From Niastella sp. OAS944 (GTDB lineage: Bacteria; Bacteroidota; Bacteroidia; Chitinophagales; Chitinophagaceae): DNA of 64,000 nucleotides. The notes below the pieces were generated by a model. The model saw only the letters and a program-made list of their open reading frames with translations. It was not told the DNA's origin and did no database searches. The stretch lies in the NCBI GenBank assembly GCA_024809215.1, contig JANUBW010000012.1, positions 1 to 64,000 on the forward strand, in the 5' to 3' direction. Shown one piece after another: positions 8,580-17,914 of the stretch (position 1 is its first letter; each line of letters opens with the position of its first letter). The position numbers were made by a program, and so were the translations under genes.

Positions 8580-10112
8580 TTACTTATCCCACCAGATATG
8601 GGTTAACAGATCATTTGCTCCCTGCCGGGCTATAGCAGCCTGATAAGAATCGCCATTAAGGGTTTGCTCGGTGGTTGGATACAACATTCTTCTAAAGAAC
8701 CTGCCCCCCGTTGCATTGCCTGCATAATTATTGGGCACCAATGCGGGGTAACCCGTACGGCGGAAGCTGGCAAACACCTCCTGCGCATCAGGGAAAATGC
8801 TCACCCAGAACTGGGTATAGATCTGTTTCATTTGATCATCGAAAGAGCCACCGGTGTTCAGCGGATTGGCCGCTACATAATTGTCGATAGCAGCCTGAGC
8901 AATAGTTCCGTCCTTGCCACCAATAATAGCCCATTGCCGCATGGCAGCCTGAATACCCTTTTGATACAGGGAGGTGGCAGTAGAGCCACTGTACCAACCT
9001 CTCAACGCTGCTTCTGTTAACAGGTAATATGATTCTGCAGCTGTAAACACCAGGCGCGGCGAATTCATTAACAACAGTGTTTTAGGGTTAGGCTCTGAAT
9101 AGGTAATAAAATCAGCAGGCTTGGCATTGGCCAGGGTGGCCGGCATACCTTTCGCCAGCGTTACCGATGTATCGGGCACCTTGTTATTCCATACAACAGC
9201 CATCATCGGTAACCGGGGATCGTTGGTACTTTTCAAATAAGAAATGAAAACATCGTGGTATTTGCCCCCTTCCGTATTCTTGTTGCCATCCTGGGCAATG
9301 TAATCGCTGTTCCACAGGTTAAATGCCAATGGGTTTTTATTGATATCCTGGCCGGCAGCCAAATAACTCATTTTGGCAATGTCTGCATCATCTGTGATCA
9401 CGCCACCGGCAATGGCTTTGGTGACCCAGTTCTTGGCGGCACTGGCATCAACTTTTGTCATGCGCATACCAAGGCGCAACATTAAGGAGTAGGCGAATTT
9501 TTTCCACTTATCAGTAGCACCGCCATAGATGAGGTCAGATGCGCCAAAAGTTATTTTATTAGATGCATCGAGCATTTTCGCTGCTGCATCCAGTTCAGAT
9601 AACATGTCGGCATAAATAGCGCTTTGCGGATCATACGCTGGTTTAAAGAGAAAAGAATCATTGCCCAACCCCGCCTGAAAGTATGGAATATCTCCGTACA
9701 GATCGGTTAGGCGGCTGTAACAATATACCCGCCAGATCCTGGCTTCTGCATACAGATTCACCTGCGATGGTTCATCTTTAACTGCTTTTATCACAATGCC
9801 CAGTTCGTTGATCTCTTTGGGATAGGCATCGTCAAATGCCTTATACGTTTGTGAGATCTGGGCGGCATTATATTTTGACCCAAAACCAGCCACATCGTTA
9901 TAACTGGTGGTATACTGCATAGTGCCTAACAAAAAGTTCAGCATATTGGCGGTACCATCATACTCAGCTTTTGTAAACACATATTGTGGATATACTTTAG
10001 CCGTAGTTTCGGGATTGGTATTGATGTCTTCAAAATTCTTGTCGCACGATTGCAGTGACAACATGCCCATTAACCCCAGTAAACCACCTGCATATTTTAT
10101 TATATTTTTCAT
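8580..10112 (-). CDS. SusD/RagB-family outer-membrane nutrient-binding lipoprotein
   Basis: A 510-aa surface lipoprotein that captures oligosaccharide or peptide and forms the lid over its SusC partner. The lipobox is visible as LSLQSC with Cys at about residue 23. The helical TPR-like body follows, with the SusD-2-type start NFEDINTNPETT and the C-terminal signature RRMLYPTTEQTLNGDSYQAA. It lies 21 bp after the SusC gene, the usual arrangement for this pair. The ligand is not predictable from sequence, but the downstream hydrolases suggest a fucosylated aminosugar-containing glycan or a glycopeptide. Confidence 0.93.
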   Translation of the reverse strand: MKNIIKYAGGLLGLMGMLSLQSCDKNFEDINTNPETTAKVYPQYVFTKAEYDGTANMLNFLLGTMQYTTSYNDVAGFGSKYNAAQISQTYKAFDDAYPKEINELGIVIKAVKDEPSQVNLYAEARIWRVYCYSRLTDLYGDIPYFQAGLGNDSFLFKPAYDPQSAIYADMLSELDAAAKMLDASNKITFGASDLIYGGATDKWKKFAYSLMLRLGMRMTKVDASAAKNWVTKAIAGGVITDDADIAKMSYLAAGQDINKNPLAFNLWNSDYIAQDGNKNTEGGKYHDVFISYLKSTNDPRLPMMAVVWNNKVPDTSVTLAKGMPATLANAKPADFITYSEPNPKTLLLMNSPRLVFTAAESYYLLTEAALRGWYSGSTATSLYQKGIQAAMRQWAIIGGKDGTIAQAAIDNYVAANPLNTGGSFDDQMKQIYTQFWVSIFPDAQEVFASFRRTGYPALVPNNYAGNATGGRFFRRMLYPTTEQTLNGDSYQAAIARQGANDLLTHIWWDK

Positions 10113-10133
10113 ATTGTTCTTCTGTTTAGGTAA

Positions 10134-13100
10134 TTATAATTTAATGGACAGGTTAAGGCCATACGATCTGGTACGGGGCAACCCAATTGATTCAAAGCCC
10201 TGCGCATTGCTGTTGGTAAAGCTTTGCTCAGGATCGAAGTTTTTGGTATCCCTATACAAAATGAACAGGTTGCGGGCCACAAATGAAATGCTGGCCGCCT
10301 GAATCTTAGCCAACTTTATTTTGCTTACAGGGATGTTGTAAGAAAGAATTACCTGGCGCAGTTTTATGAAGCTGCCATCGTGCAGGAACAGATCTGAATA
10401 TACTTTATAATTATCGTAGTAGTTGCGCAATACGCCGCCGGCCTGCGTTATGGTAGTATCGTACGGCGCGCCGTTTTGGTCAACACCTTTTAACTCCAGG
10501 CCTTTATCGCGACCGGGCAACGTGCTTTTTAACTTGCCCATCCGCGTAGCATATACTTCGAAAACAGAGAAGATCTTGTTGCCGAATTTTCCATCGAGCA
10601 GAATGTTCAATCCCCAGTTATGATATTTGAATTCATTGGTAATACCCATAGTATAGGGCGCCACGCTGTTCCCTAATGGCATCAGGTCGCTCATTACCGG
10701 CAGGTGATTGCCCCGGTTAAAGATCACATTGCCCTGCGCATCTTTTTTCATAGTGGTGCCCACAATAGTTCCATACGGCTGGCCCTTGATGTGTTGTAAA
10801 AAGGCCCAGTTACCAACGGAGTTGGCTATTTGAACTGAGCTTAAGCCGGGCGCCAGGTCCACTACCTTGCTTTCATTCCAGGCAAAATTGTAGCTTACAT
10901 TCCAGCTGAAATTAGGGCGGCTGAGCGGCTTGCCGGTCAACAATACTTCAATACCCCTGTTCCTTAATTCCCCAACGTTCATGATCACGGAATTATAGCC
11001 CGAGGTACCAGAGATACTTGTTTTAACTATATCATTGGTGGTTTGGCGGTTGTAATAAGTAAAGTCGAGCCCTAACCGGTTATTGAATGTTTGCAATTCA
11101 AAGCCGCCTTCATAGGTAGTAGATGTATACGGTTTCAGGTCGGGGTTAGGGATATAGTTCTGCTGGTTTACATCCTGTGTTACGTTCAGCAGGGGCTGGC
11201 CTGCGCTGGCCACATTGCTATACGTTTGATAGATGGCATAGGGATCAGGCGCGCCACCACCCACCTGCGCCCATGAGCCGCGCAATTTGGCCAACGTAAT
11301 AAAGCCGGGCAGTTCAAATGCATCGGACAGTATTAAGCTGCTACCAACACTGGGATAAAAGATATGGTTGTTCTTTGTACTTAAGGTAGAGAACCAGTCT
11401 TCACGTGCCGTAAAGGTCACAAAGAACAGGTTTTTGAAATCAAGGTCGGCTGAACCAAAAACCGAATTGGTAGTAGATCGCTGTGTAACGGGCCTGGTAG
11501 TAGAAGATGCTAAGTTTGAAACACTATAGAAATACGGAATGATAAATTGTTTACCGGTAATATTTTGCTCTTTGTTTGCAAACCTGCGGGAGTTGCCCCC
11601 TACCATGGCGCTCAACCCAAAATTTTGGGCAAACCTGGTGCGGTAAGTAACATTCAACATGCTGTTGGTTTCAGACAGATCCGATTTCAACCCCACATAT
11701 TCACCTAACGGCGTATACAGCGCACCGGTTGGCAGCACGTTTGTATAATTATAGTTATAAAAATCACGACTTACAGTTCCTTTTATTACCAGGTTTTTTA
11801 TAAGCTCATATGAAATAGATGCCTGGCCAATAAAGCGGTTCTTCACATCATCTTCCTTCCATTTGTTGATGACAAAATAACCGTTGGAGGCAATGGCGGC
11901 ATCGTTCCAGATGGTTTCATTACCGGCTGAATCGTAACCGGGTTTTAGCCAGCCTACATCAGCAGTGTTAGCAATTTCAAGGGGCGTCCAGTTGGGATTA
12001 CCCAATGCGTCGCCCGCACCTGTACGGTTATGTCCCTGCTCAAGGTTGTATTGCGCCAGCGCTTCGATATTTATTTTGGAACCCACTTTGCCATTGAGGG
12101 CCACATTAAACGTTTTTCGTTTATACGTGGTGCCGGGCAAAATACCCCTGCTGTTGAGGTCGGCCATTGAAAAGCGGTAATTGAAATTATCGCTGCCACC
12201 TACAAAGGCCAGGCTATTGGTAAACGTGGTACCGGTTTGATAAAAATTCTGAAGATTATTTTTCTGGGCAACATAGGGATGGGTTTTTCCATCTACGCCC
12301 ATATAATTGGTAGAACCATCGATGGGGGCGCCCCATGATTTTCTTCCCGATGCCTGCGCATCAGACAAAGTGGTGGGCATAACCCCATCGAGCCCCTGGC
12401 CATATTGATACTGAAAATCGGGAATTACGGCTACATTATCCATGGTGAGGGTGGAATTATATTCAACCCCAAGGCCGCGTTGCGCCTTTCCTTTTTTAGT
12501 AGTGATAAGAATGACCCCGTTACTGGCGCGTGAACCATACAATGCGGCAGCAGTACCGCCTTTCAACACCGTGATAGACTCAATATCATCAGGATTGATG
12601 CCTGCAATACCATCGCCTTTATCAACGTTGCTGGTGGTACCATTTACCGTGGGGGCGCCGCCAGGCACGGTATTATCGAGCGGCATACCATTAATTACAT
12701 ATAAAGGCTGGTTATCGCCGATCATGGAGCCATTACCGCGGATGGTAACCCGGCTTGAACCGCCCGGACCGGTTGACAAACCTGCCGCATTTACCCCTGC
12801 AATTTTACCAGACAGGGCGTTGGCAATATTGTTTTCACGAGCCTGGGTGAATTCGCTTCCTTTTACTTCTGATACGGCGTAAGCAACCGCTTTACGGTCT
12901 TTCTTCATGCCTAATGCAGTTACCACCACATTATCGAGCATATCGCCGGTCCCTGCTTTTAAGGTTACAGATACCGGCCCCTGCGTGGGATCAACGGTGA
13001 TGAGCTTTTTTTCATAGCCTACCGACGTAACAGATAATTGAAATGTGGAAGACTGAAGACTGACAGGAATGTTCAAAGCGAAGTTCCCCTTTAGATCTGT

Positions 13101-13283
13101 GGTAGTTGAAGTAGAACTTTTACCGGAAGTGAGGGTTACCGATGCATTGGGGATGCCTGTTTGGTCTGCTTCATTTTTAACCACCCCTCTTAACAGGGCA
13201 GATTGCGACAGACCTGTAAGCGAGATCAGCAGATGGAAACATAGCAGCAGGCTGCCCAAAGCAATAGTGTTGACTCGTTTCAT
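10134..13283 (-). CDS. SusC/RagA-family TonB-dependent transporter
   Basis: A 1049-aa outer-membrane importer. I chose the ATG at 13281-13283 because it begins a good signal peptide (MKRVNTIALGSLLLCFHLL); the open frame extends 27 codons further upstream through unlikely coding sequence. Order: signal peptide, carboxypeptidase-regulatory-like beta-sandwich (from RGVVKNEADQTGIPNASVTL), plug domain with the SusC signature near DNVVVTALGMKKDRKAVAYAV, then the 22-strand barrel ending in a terminal strand with Leu (YGLNLSIKL). It is the first gene of the block and is preceded by a 437-bp intergenic region holding two TGCAAA-N3-TTTGCA sites. It works with the SusD lipoprotein; no anti-sigma or ECF gene is nearby, so control by the adjacent DeoR protein is more likely. 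Confidence 0.95.
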   Translation of the reverse strand: MKRVNTIALGSLLLCFHLLISLTGLSQSALLRGVVKNEADQTGIPNASVTLTSGKSSTSTTTDLKGNFALNIPVSLQSSTFQLSVTSVGYEKKLITVDPTQGPVSVTLKAGTGDMLDNVVVTALGMKKDRKAVAYAVSEVKGSEFTQARENNIANALSGKIAGVNAAGLSTGPGGSSRVTIRGNGSMIGDNQPLYVINGMPLDNTVPGGAPTVNGTTSNVDKGDGIAGINPDDIESITVLKGGTAAALYGSRASNGVILITTKKGKAQRGLGVEYNSTLTMDNVAVIPDFQYQYGQGLDGVMPTTLSDAQASGRKSWGAPIDGSTNYMGVDGKTHPYVAQKNNLQNFYQTGTTFTNSLAFVGGSDNFNYRFSMADLNSRGILPGTTYKRKTFNVALNGKVGSKINIEALAQYNLEQGHNRTGAGDALGNPNWTPLEIANTADVGWLKPGYDSAGNETIWNDAAIASNGYFVINKWKEDDVKNRFIGQASISYELIKNLVIKGTVSRDFYNYNYTNVLPTGALYTPLGEYVGLKSDLSETNSMLNVTYRTRFAQNFGLSAMVGGNSRRFANKEQNITGKQFIIPYFYSVSNLASSTTRPVTQRSTTNSVFGSADLDFKNLFFVTFTAREDWFSTLSTKNNHIFYPSVGSSLILSDAFELPGFITLAKLRGSWAQVGGGAPDPYAIYQTYSNVASAGQPLLNVTQDVNQQNYIPNPDLKPYTSTTYEGGFELQTFNNRLGLDFTYYNRQTTNDIVKTSISGTSGYNSVIMNVGELRNRGIEVLLTGKPLSRPNFSWNVSYNFAWNESKVVDLAPGLSSVQIANSVGNWAFLQHIKGQPYGTIVGTTMKKDAQGNVIFNRGNHLPVMSDLMPLGNSVAPYTMGITNEFKYHNWGLNILLDGKFGNKIFSVFEVYATRMGKLKSTLPGRDKGLELKGVDQNGAPYDTTITQAGGVLRNYYDNYKVYSDLFLHDGSFIKLRQVILSYNIPVSKIKLAKIQAASISFVARNLFILYRDTKNFDPEQSFTNSNAQGFESIGLPRTRSYGLNLSIKL

Positions 13284-13359
13284 AAGCGTTTGAGTTGAGT
13301 AGAAATGTTTGGTTACGTTGCAAATTCTGTTACAATTTAATAACAAAAAGAATACAAAC

Positions 13360-13374
13360 TGCAAATTATTTGCA
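13360..13374. promoter_or_regulatory. Operator-like inverted repeat TGCAAA-N3-TTTGCA, copy 1
   Basis: The 15-bp sequence TGCAAATTATTTGCA is a TGCAAA/TTTGCA inverted repeat with a 3-bp spacer. It lies 77 bp upstream of the SusC start. The same architecture recurs at 13530-13544 and 19925-19939, and extra TGCAAA half-sites occur at 13318, 13392 and 13441. The most likely reader is the DeoR/GlpR protein encoded at 13721. Confidence 0.65.
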
Positions 13375-13500
13375 TTAAATGAAATTATTTCTGCAAATAG
13401 CTAGAATAATTAAATCTTGTAATAGCGAGTACATACCAATTGCAAAAGATCGCTTATCTAGCTGTAAGTCAATGGTGGCAAGAAAGGTGTCGTAAATTAT

Positions 13501-13544
13501 TTGACATTGAAGAAGGGTGTAATTATATTTGCAAAATATTTGCA
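13501..13544 (+). promoter_or_regulatory. Promoter candidate overlapping operator copy 2, upstream of the DeoR gene
   Basis: TTG at 13501-13503 and TATATTTG at 13524-13531 match the Bacteroidetes -33/-7 pattern (TTG, about 20 bp, TAnnTTTG) on the plus strand. The second operator copy, TGCAAAATATTTGCA at 13530-13544, starts within the -7 box, a position suited to repression and to autoregulation of the DeoR gene about 180 bp downstream. The rest of the 13284-13720 gap is AT-rich with scattered TGCAAA half-sites and no gene. Confidence 0.55.
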
Positions 13545-13720
13545 CCTGCCGCATTATTGCAAGGGTTGCAGAAACAGACGCACTAAGATTTGTGGCCCTT
13601 AGGATCGTTTTGTGAAAATAAAATGTTGCAACCCTTGAATAAGCTTACTTATTTCGTGCTAAAAGTTTGAATTTTGTCAATTGAAGACCTATCCCAATCT
13701 CATTAATGCGTTAACAGATT

Positions 13721-14503
13721 ATGGTAAACAATAACCCAAATACGCCAGCGCCGGTTGCCTTGCAAAAAAAGGAAAGGAAGAAACTGATCATCAAACAGGT
13801 GAATATACATACCCGTTTAATGTTTACCGACCTGGTAAAACTTATAGATGTATCAGAGGATACCATCCGGCGGGATGTGAACGAACTTGCCGAAGAAGGA
13901 CAGGTGATAAGAATAAAAGGCGGGGTAATGTCTGCAGCCTACCATATTGGCCATGAATCACAAACCTACTCACAACAACACAAAGAGATCATAGCCGATA
14001 AAACCCTGCAGTTATTAAGGGAAGATATGATCGTGCTCATCGGCGGCGGCACTACCATCAGAGAGTTTATAAAAAAGATCCCGCCCACTTTACGTGCTAC
14101 GTTCATTACCGTGAACGTGCTTACGGCAGTGGAACTGCTTGATAAACCAATGATCAAAACCATTGTCATCGGCGGCCAGATCTCTACCTATAGTCAAATG
14201 ACCGTAAGCGGCGAAGTGTTTCAATACCTCAGTAATATTAAAGCCGATCTGTGCGTGCTGGGCATAAATGCTATTGACAGCAAAAGCGGCCTTACCGATT
14301 CTGACTGGGAAACCATTCAGGTAAAAAAAGCCATGATCAACGCTGCTGATAAGGTGGCTGTGCTCACCATTTCTGAAAAAATGAATTCGGCAATGCAAAT
14401 GAAAATTGCCGATCTGAATGAGATCGATTATTTAATTACAGAACTGCCACCCGATCATCCTGAACTGCAGGCTTACAAAGCTAAAAACCTTACGCTTTTA
14501 TAG
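13721..14503 (+). CDS. DeoR/GlpR-family transcriptional regulator
   Basis: A 260-aa regulator. A DeoR-type winged HTH covers about residues 20-75, with LVKLIDVSEDTIRRDVNELAEEGQVIRIKGG, the family signature. The C-terminal DeoRC sensor domain includes the IGGGTTIREF phosphate-binding-like loop and the ADLCVLGINAID segment. Members usually sense phosphorylated sugars or sugar-acid intermediates and repress in their absence, which suits the kinase in this locus. It is the only plus-strand gene among about 15 and separates the two minus-strand blocks. Its own upstream region and that of the exported RidA gene carry the same inverted repeat, so it probably controls both. The effector is unknown. 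Confidence 0.92.
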   Translation: MVNNNPNTPAPVALQKKERKKLIIKQVNIHTRLMFTDLVKLIDVSEDTIRRDVNELAEEGQVIRIKGGVMSAAYHIGHESQTYSQQHKEIIADKTLQLLREDMIVLIGGGTTIREFIKKIPPTLRATFITVNVLTAVELLDKPMIKTIVIGGQISTYSQMTVSGEVFQYLSNIKADLCVLGINAIDSKSGLTDSDWETIQVKKAMINAADKVAVLTISEKMNSAMQMKIADLNEIDYLITELPPDHPELQAYKAKNLTLL

Positions 14504-14508
14504 AAGTT

Positions 14509-15615
14509 TTAAGAACCAGCATCGGTATTCAGCAGATTGCGTTCTTTTTCAACCGGCGGCGGATTCCTGTGCCAATAAGAGGCTAAAATAGAACCGGTAA
14601 TATTCATTAACGGACCGAAGATGGCAGGCGCCAATCCCAATGTAGCCGCCTTGCCCATTGCCTTCGCCAACCCCGACGCCAGTCCTCCGTTTTGCATGCC
14701 TACTTCAATAGCGATCGTTCGTGCGTCCCGTTCGGGCAGGTTAAATAATCTTCCTATCCAGAAACCGAACAAATAACCGGTGGTATTATGAATAAGGGCG
14801 CATATTATTAATGCCGGACCGATCACGATGAGGTTATCACGACCGGCAGCCACAATGATCACAATAATGAATGCGATCCCAAACATCGAGATCAGCGGCA
14901 TGATCTTATCGAGCCAGGCTACCTTTCCCTTAAAGAACCTGTTGAACAACAAACCGGCGCCAATGGGTATTACCACTATCTTCACGATCTCCCACATCAT
15001 AGCCAGTGCGTTAACTTGAATAAATTGTCCGCCCAGCACTTTCATCCACAACGGTGTTAAAAACGGCGATAACAGCGTGGCGATGGCCGTTAGTGTAACC
15101 GACAGCGCCAGGTTCGCATTGGCCAGATACGACATTACATTAGAGGCCATGCCACAGGGCATGCTGCCGATGAGGACAACACCGGCTGCAATTTCGGGGG
15201 GAAAATTAAACAGGCGCGCCAACGCATAACCAGCCAGCGGCATAAAGGTGAAGTGCCCGAATAAACCAATGAGCACGGCTTTCGGCATTTTTATAACACC
15301 GGCAAAATCTTTAACGCCCATTTCGGTGCCCATCCCAAACATGATGATCTGTAACAAAGGAGTAAAAAACGACGCCAGCTTTACCCCATGCCAGGTTGAA
15401 AAGTATTGCGGATAATATAACGCGGTAGTCACCGCGGCAAAGATCACAAGCGTGAAGGAAAATCCCTTCAATGCTGCGTATGACCTGACACCAATGGATA
15501 AACTTAGAAAGCAGCCGATGAGCCAGGGGCCTGCAAATGCGACGCTATCAATTACACTGAATACAATATACGCTATTAAACATACAGCAGCGATAGGCAA
15601 GGTAATCTTTGTCAT
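14509..15615 (-). CDS. BASS-family (bile acid:Na+ symporter-like) transporter
   Basis: A 368-aa inner-membrane carrier with 9-10 hydrophobic helices. Family features: the GMGTEMGVKDFAGV stretch, the discontinuous-helix region GSMPCGMASNVMSYLANANLALSV, and the second one near EVGMQNGGLASGLAKA. The BASS family imports organic anions by sodium symport; members include PanS, a ketopantoate importer, so 2-keto acids are plausible cargo. I chose MTKITLPIAAV (ATG at 15613-15615); an ATG nine codons upstream is also possible. It is the last gene of the exported-enzyme block, 65 bp after the RraA-like gene, and stops 5 bp from the convergent DeoR gene. A role in bringing in the product of the periplasmic enzymes is inference. 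Confidence 0.85.
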   Translation of the reverse strand: MTKITLPIAAVCLIAYIVFSVIDSVAFAGPWLIGCFLSLSIGVRSYAALKGFSFTLVIFAAVTTALYYPQYFSTWHGVKLASFFTPLLQIIMFGMGTEMGVKDFAGVIKMPKAVLIGLFGHFTFMPLAGYALARLFNFPPEIAAGVVLIGSMPCGMASNVMSYLANANLALSVTLTAIATLLSPFLTPLWMKVLGGQFIQVNALAMMWEIVKIVVIPIGAGLLFNRFFKGKVAWLDKIMPLISMFGIAFIIVIIVAAGRDNLIVIGPALIICALIHNTTGYLFGFWIGRLFNLPERDARTIAIEVGMQNGGLASGLAKAMGKAATLGLAPAIFGPLMNITGSILASYWHRNPPPVEKERNLLNTDAGS

Positions 15616-15680
15616 GGTTCGTCCTAAAATGTGGATGATCAAAAGTCAATTTTCAAAGGAAAAGATGTTTTGAGTTTATG

Positions 15681-16607
15681 CTACCAGGTCCGGTTCTTCA
15701 TATACTCATCCAGTTGGGCGCGGGTCATGGGAATCTCATTGGGGTTCTTTTGTAACCAGTCCAGAAAGTCCTGTTTTATTTTATCGGTCCATTGGTTATC
15801 GATCTGCCCGGGCGTGTATTTACCGGCCTTTAACATGCTGATGCCAAATTTGTCTTTAAGAACAATAAACTCCGCTGTTACGATCACCTTTTCGGCAAGG
15901 TGGGCCGGAATGAACAGCACCCCGCCTTTTTTCGCGATCACCAGGTCGCCGGGCATAACCATGGCGTGGCCGATGCGAATGGGAGTGTTCAACCCCATCA
16001 ACACTTCCTCTTTCAGGTACGATGGGTGCCACTCACGCACATACGCATTGAAACCTTTTATTTCCGACAGGCCTTCCAGGTCGCGGGCGGCTGCGTCAAA
16101 AACGACACCATTGCCCGACTTGCTGTAGATGGCATTGCCCAGGTTACTCCCTATCAATGTACCACCAGAAATTTTCCCAAAGCCATCGGCCACATACACA
16201 TCACCTTTTGTAAGCATATCGATGGGCCAGGCATTGGTATTCCCTACGCGGCCATCCTTTTTGCCCCGTTCTTTTATATTCTTCTCCACGTCTGGCCGGC
16301 TGGGCATAAAGCAGGCCGTTAAAGCCCGTCCTACAACCGGCGTATCGGTGTGCACCGTTTTCCAGTTGCCTTCATACTGACAGGTATAACCTTCATTGTT
16401 CAGGATCGTCCAGGCATCTTCAATAGCAATACTGCGGGCCCTGCGAATAAGGTCATCAGGAATCTTCGGGCGGCCATCGGCAAACCGCTCCCCTTTCCAT
16501 TCGGCCGTTAAAAAAATCAGTTCATCGCGTGGAATTGTTTGCGCCTGTATAACTATCGGGAACAGACATGCTAACCAAACTATCGTACAAATAAGGATCC
16601 GTTTCAT
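15681..16607 (-). CDS. Exported RraA-like (HMG/oxaloacetate aldolase-superfamily) protein
   Basis: A 308-aa protein with a signal peptide (1-22, ending VIQAQ) and an RraA/MenG-like core. The core motif is recognisable as GGTLIGSNLGNAIYSKSGNGVVFDAAARDLEG; Arg-Asp of this motif binds substrate and metal in RraA-type class II aldolases such as 4-hydroxy-4-methyl-2-oxoglutarate aldolase. The following GDLVIAKKGGVLFIPAHL segment is also typical, though the usual metal-site Asp here reads Lys-Lys. At 308 aa it is longer than cytosolic RraA (about 160-230). It starts 9 bp after the amidohydrolase stop. It may split or decarboxylate a keto acid in the periplasm; that is inference, since many RraA-like proteins have no known reaction. 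Confidence 0.78.
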   Translation of the reverse strand: MKRILICTIVWLACLFPIVIQAQTIPRDELIFLTAEWKGERFADGRPKIPDDLIRRARSIAIEDAWTILNNEGYTCQYEGNWKTVHTDTPVVGRALTACFMPSRPDVEKNIKERGKKDGRVGNTNAWPIDMLTKGDVYVADGFGKISGGTLIGSNLGNAIYSKSGNGVVFDAAARDLEGLSEIKGFNAYVREWHPSYLKEEVLMGLNTPIRIGHAMVMPGDLVIAKKGGVLFIPAHLAEKVIVTAEFIVLKDKFGISMLKAGKYTPGQIDNQWTDKIKQDFLDWLQKNPNEIPMTRAQLDEYMKNRTW

Positions 16608-16616
16608 GATACTATT

Positions 16617-17879
16617 TTAATGGCCACCGGCACCTGGTTTAACAATTGTAACAGGTGTTGTAATGCCATTGAGGTCATATACAATCTTTCCGCCCCTGAT
16701 GGTCATTTCACATTCCAGCTTTTGGGTGCCTTCCACTTTATAACCTGTATAATCGAAATAACCGAACTTACCCGTGCGAATGCCGAAGATGGCAATGTCG
16801 GCAATGGCGCCTTCGGATAAATGCCCTAATTCTTCGTGTTTTATTTCCTGCGCCGGATTCCAGGTAACGGCCTGTATCACACTTTGCAGGTTCATACCTA
16901 CGCTCATAAGTTTCGACATAACATTCAACATATCTTTCATGGATGCATTCATGCTATTGGTATGAATATCGGTGCTGATGGAGTTGGGGTAGAACCCGTT
17001 CTTAATGGCGGGTATAGCCTGTGAAAATGCAAAACTGATGGAGCCATAGCCTACATCAAATAAGATCCCTTTCTTTCTTGCTTCCAGTACAAAGGGTTTA
17101 ACTTTTTGTGTATTTATATCAACCACAGGTTCCCGATCGCGCAACTGGCCAAAGCAATGCGTAAAAATATCGCCGGGCCGCAGGTGTTTCATAAACAATT
17201 CTTCAATAGATAACGGCGGATTGCTGCCGCCAAAATCGATCATCACCGGCGTATTGGCCATGGTGCCGGCTTTCACCGCTTCATCAACCGGCGTCCATTC
17301 ACTGCCTACATAATGCGCTACTTTAATGCCTACTATGTAATCGTGAAAGCGCCTGGCCGTGATGCCGGAGAGTTTGCCATCCATGTCTTTTGTATCCTGT
17401 TCGTATACGCCACCCCGCATGCCTTCGCCCACGATATTTAAAAAGGCAAGCACCCGGGTTTGCGACAAATCGATCACCTGTTTTTTAAAGAGGGGGAAGT
17501 TACGCCAGCCCGAACTGCCGGCATCTACCACCGTGGTGACGCCATTTCTGAAAGTAAAAGCATCGGGAATTACGGCCAGGGGGCCATTGCTGTAAGCGCG
17601 TTCCGGATCGGTTCCATAAAAAACATGCACATGCGCATCGATAAGTCCGGGAGTTACATATAGTCCTTTAGCATTAACAACCTGCGCGGCCTTCGACTCA
17701 TCAATGCTTTTTGCCACCTTCACAATTTTGCCATCGTTCACGGCAATGTCCATCACTTCATTAATATTATTCTTCGCATCAATTACATGTCCGCCTTTTA
17801 TAACTATAGCATAATTCTGCGCAGTAGAGATGTGCCATACAAACGTTAACAGCGCCAATAATATACCCGCTTTTGCCAT
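16617..17879 (-). CDS. Exported amidohydrolase/deacetylase-family metallohydrolase
   Basis: A 420-aa amidohydrolase-superfamily protein with a signal peptide (about 1-20). Metal-site residues are visible in order: His83 and His85 (DAHVHVF), Lys186 in GIKVAHYVG (the usual carbamylated bridge), His189, His241 in THCFG, and Asp304 in STDIHTN. The group corresponds to the deacetylase-like proteins of the COG3964 type, found next to DgaE-like PLP enzymes in other bacteria, where the physiological substrate is often undefined. Here too it directly precedes a SelA/DgaE-like gene, 35 bp apart in transcription order. It probably removes an acyl group from an amino or hydroxy acid before the PLP enzyme acts. 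Export to the periplasm is indicated by the signal peptide. Confidence 0.85.
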   Translation of the reverse strand: MAKAGILLALLTFVWHISTAQNYAIVIKGGHVIDAKNNINEVMDIAVNDGKIVKVAKSIDESKAAQVVNAKGLYVTPGLIDAHVHVFYGTDPERAYSNGPLAVIPDAFTFRNGVTTVVDAGSSGWRNFPLFKKQVIDLSQTRVLAFLNIVGEGMRGGVYEQDTKDMDGKLSGITARRFHDYIVGIKVAHYVGSEWTPVDEAVKAGTMANTPVMIDFGGSNPPLSIEELFMKHLRPGDIFTHCFGQLRDREPVVDINTQKVKPFVLEARKKGILFDVGYGSISFAFSQAIPAIKNGFYPNSISTDIHTNSMNASMKDMLNVMSKLMSVGMNLQSVIQAVTWNPAQEIKHEELGHLSEGAIADIAIFGIRTGKFGYFDYTGYKVEGTQKLECEMTIRGGKIVYDLNGITTPVTIVKPGAGGH

Positions 17880-17914
17880 TGGTTTGGAGTTTAGTAATGG
17901 AAAGTGGATATTTT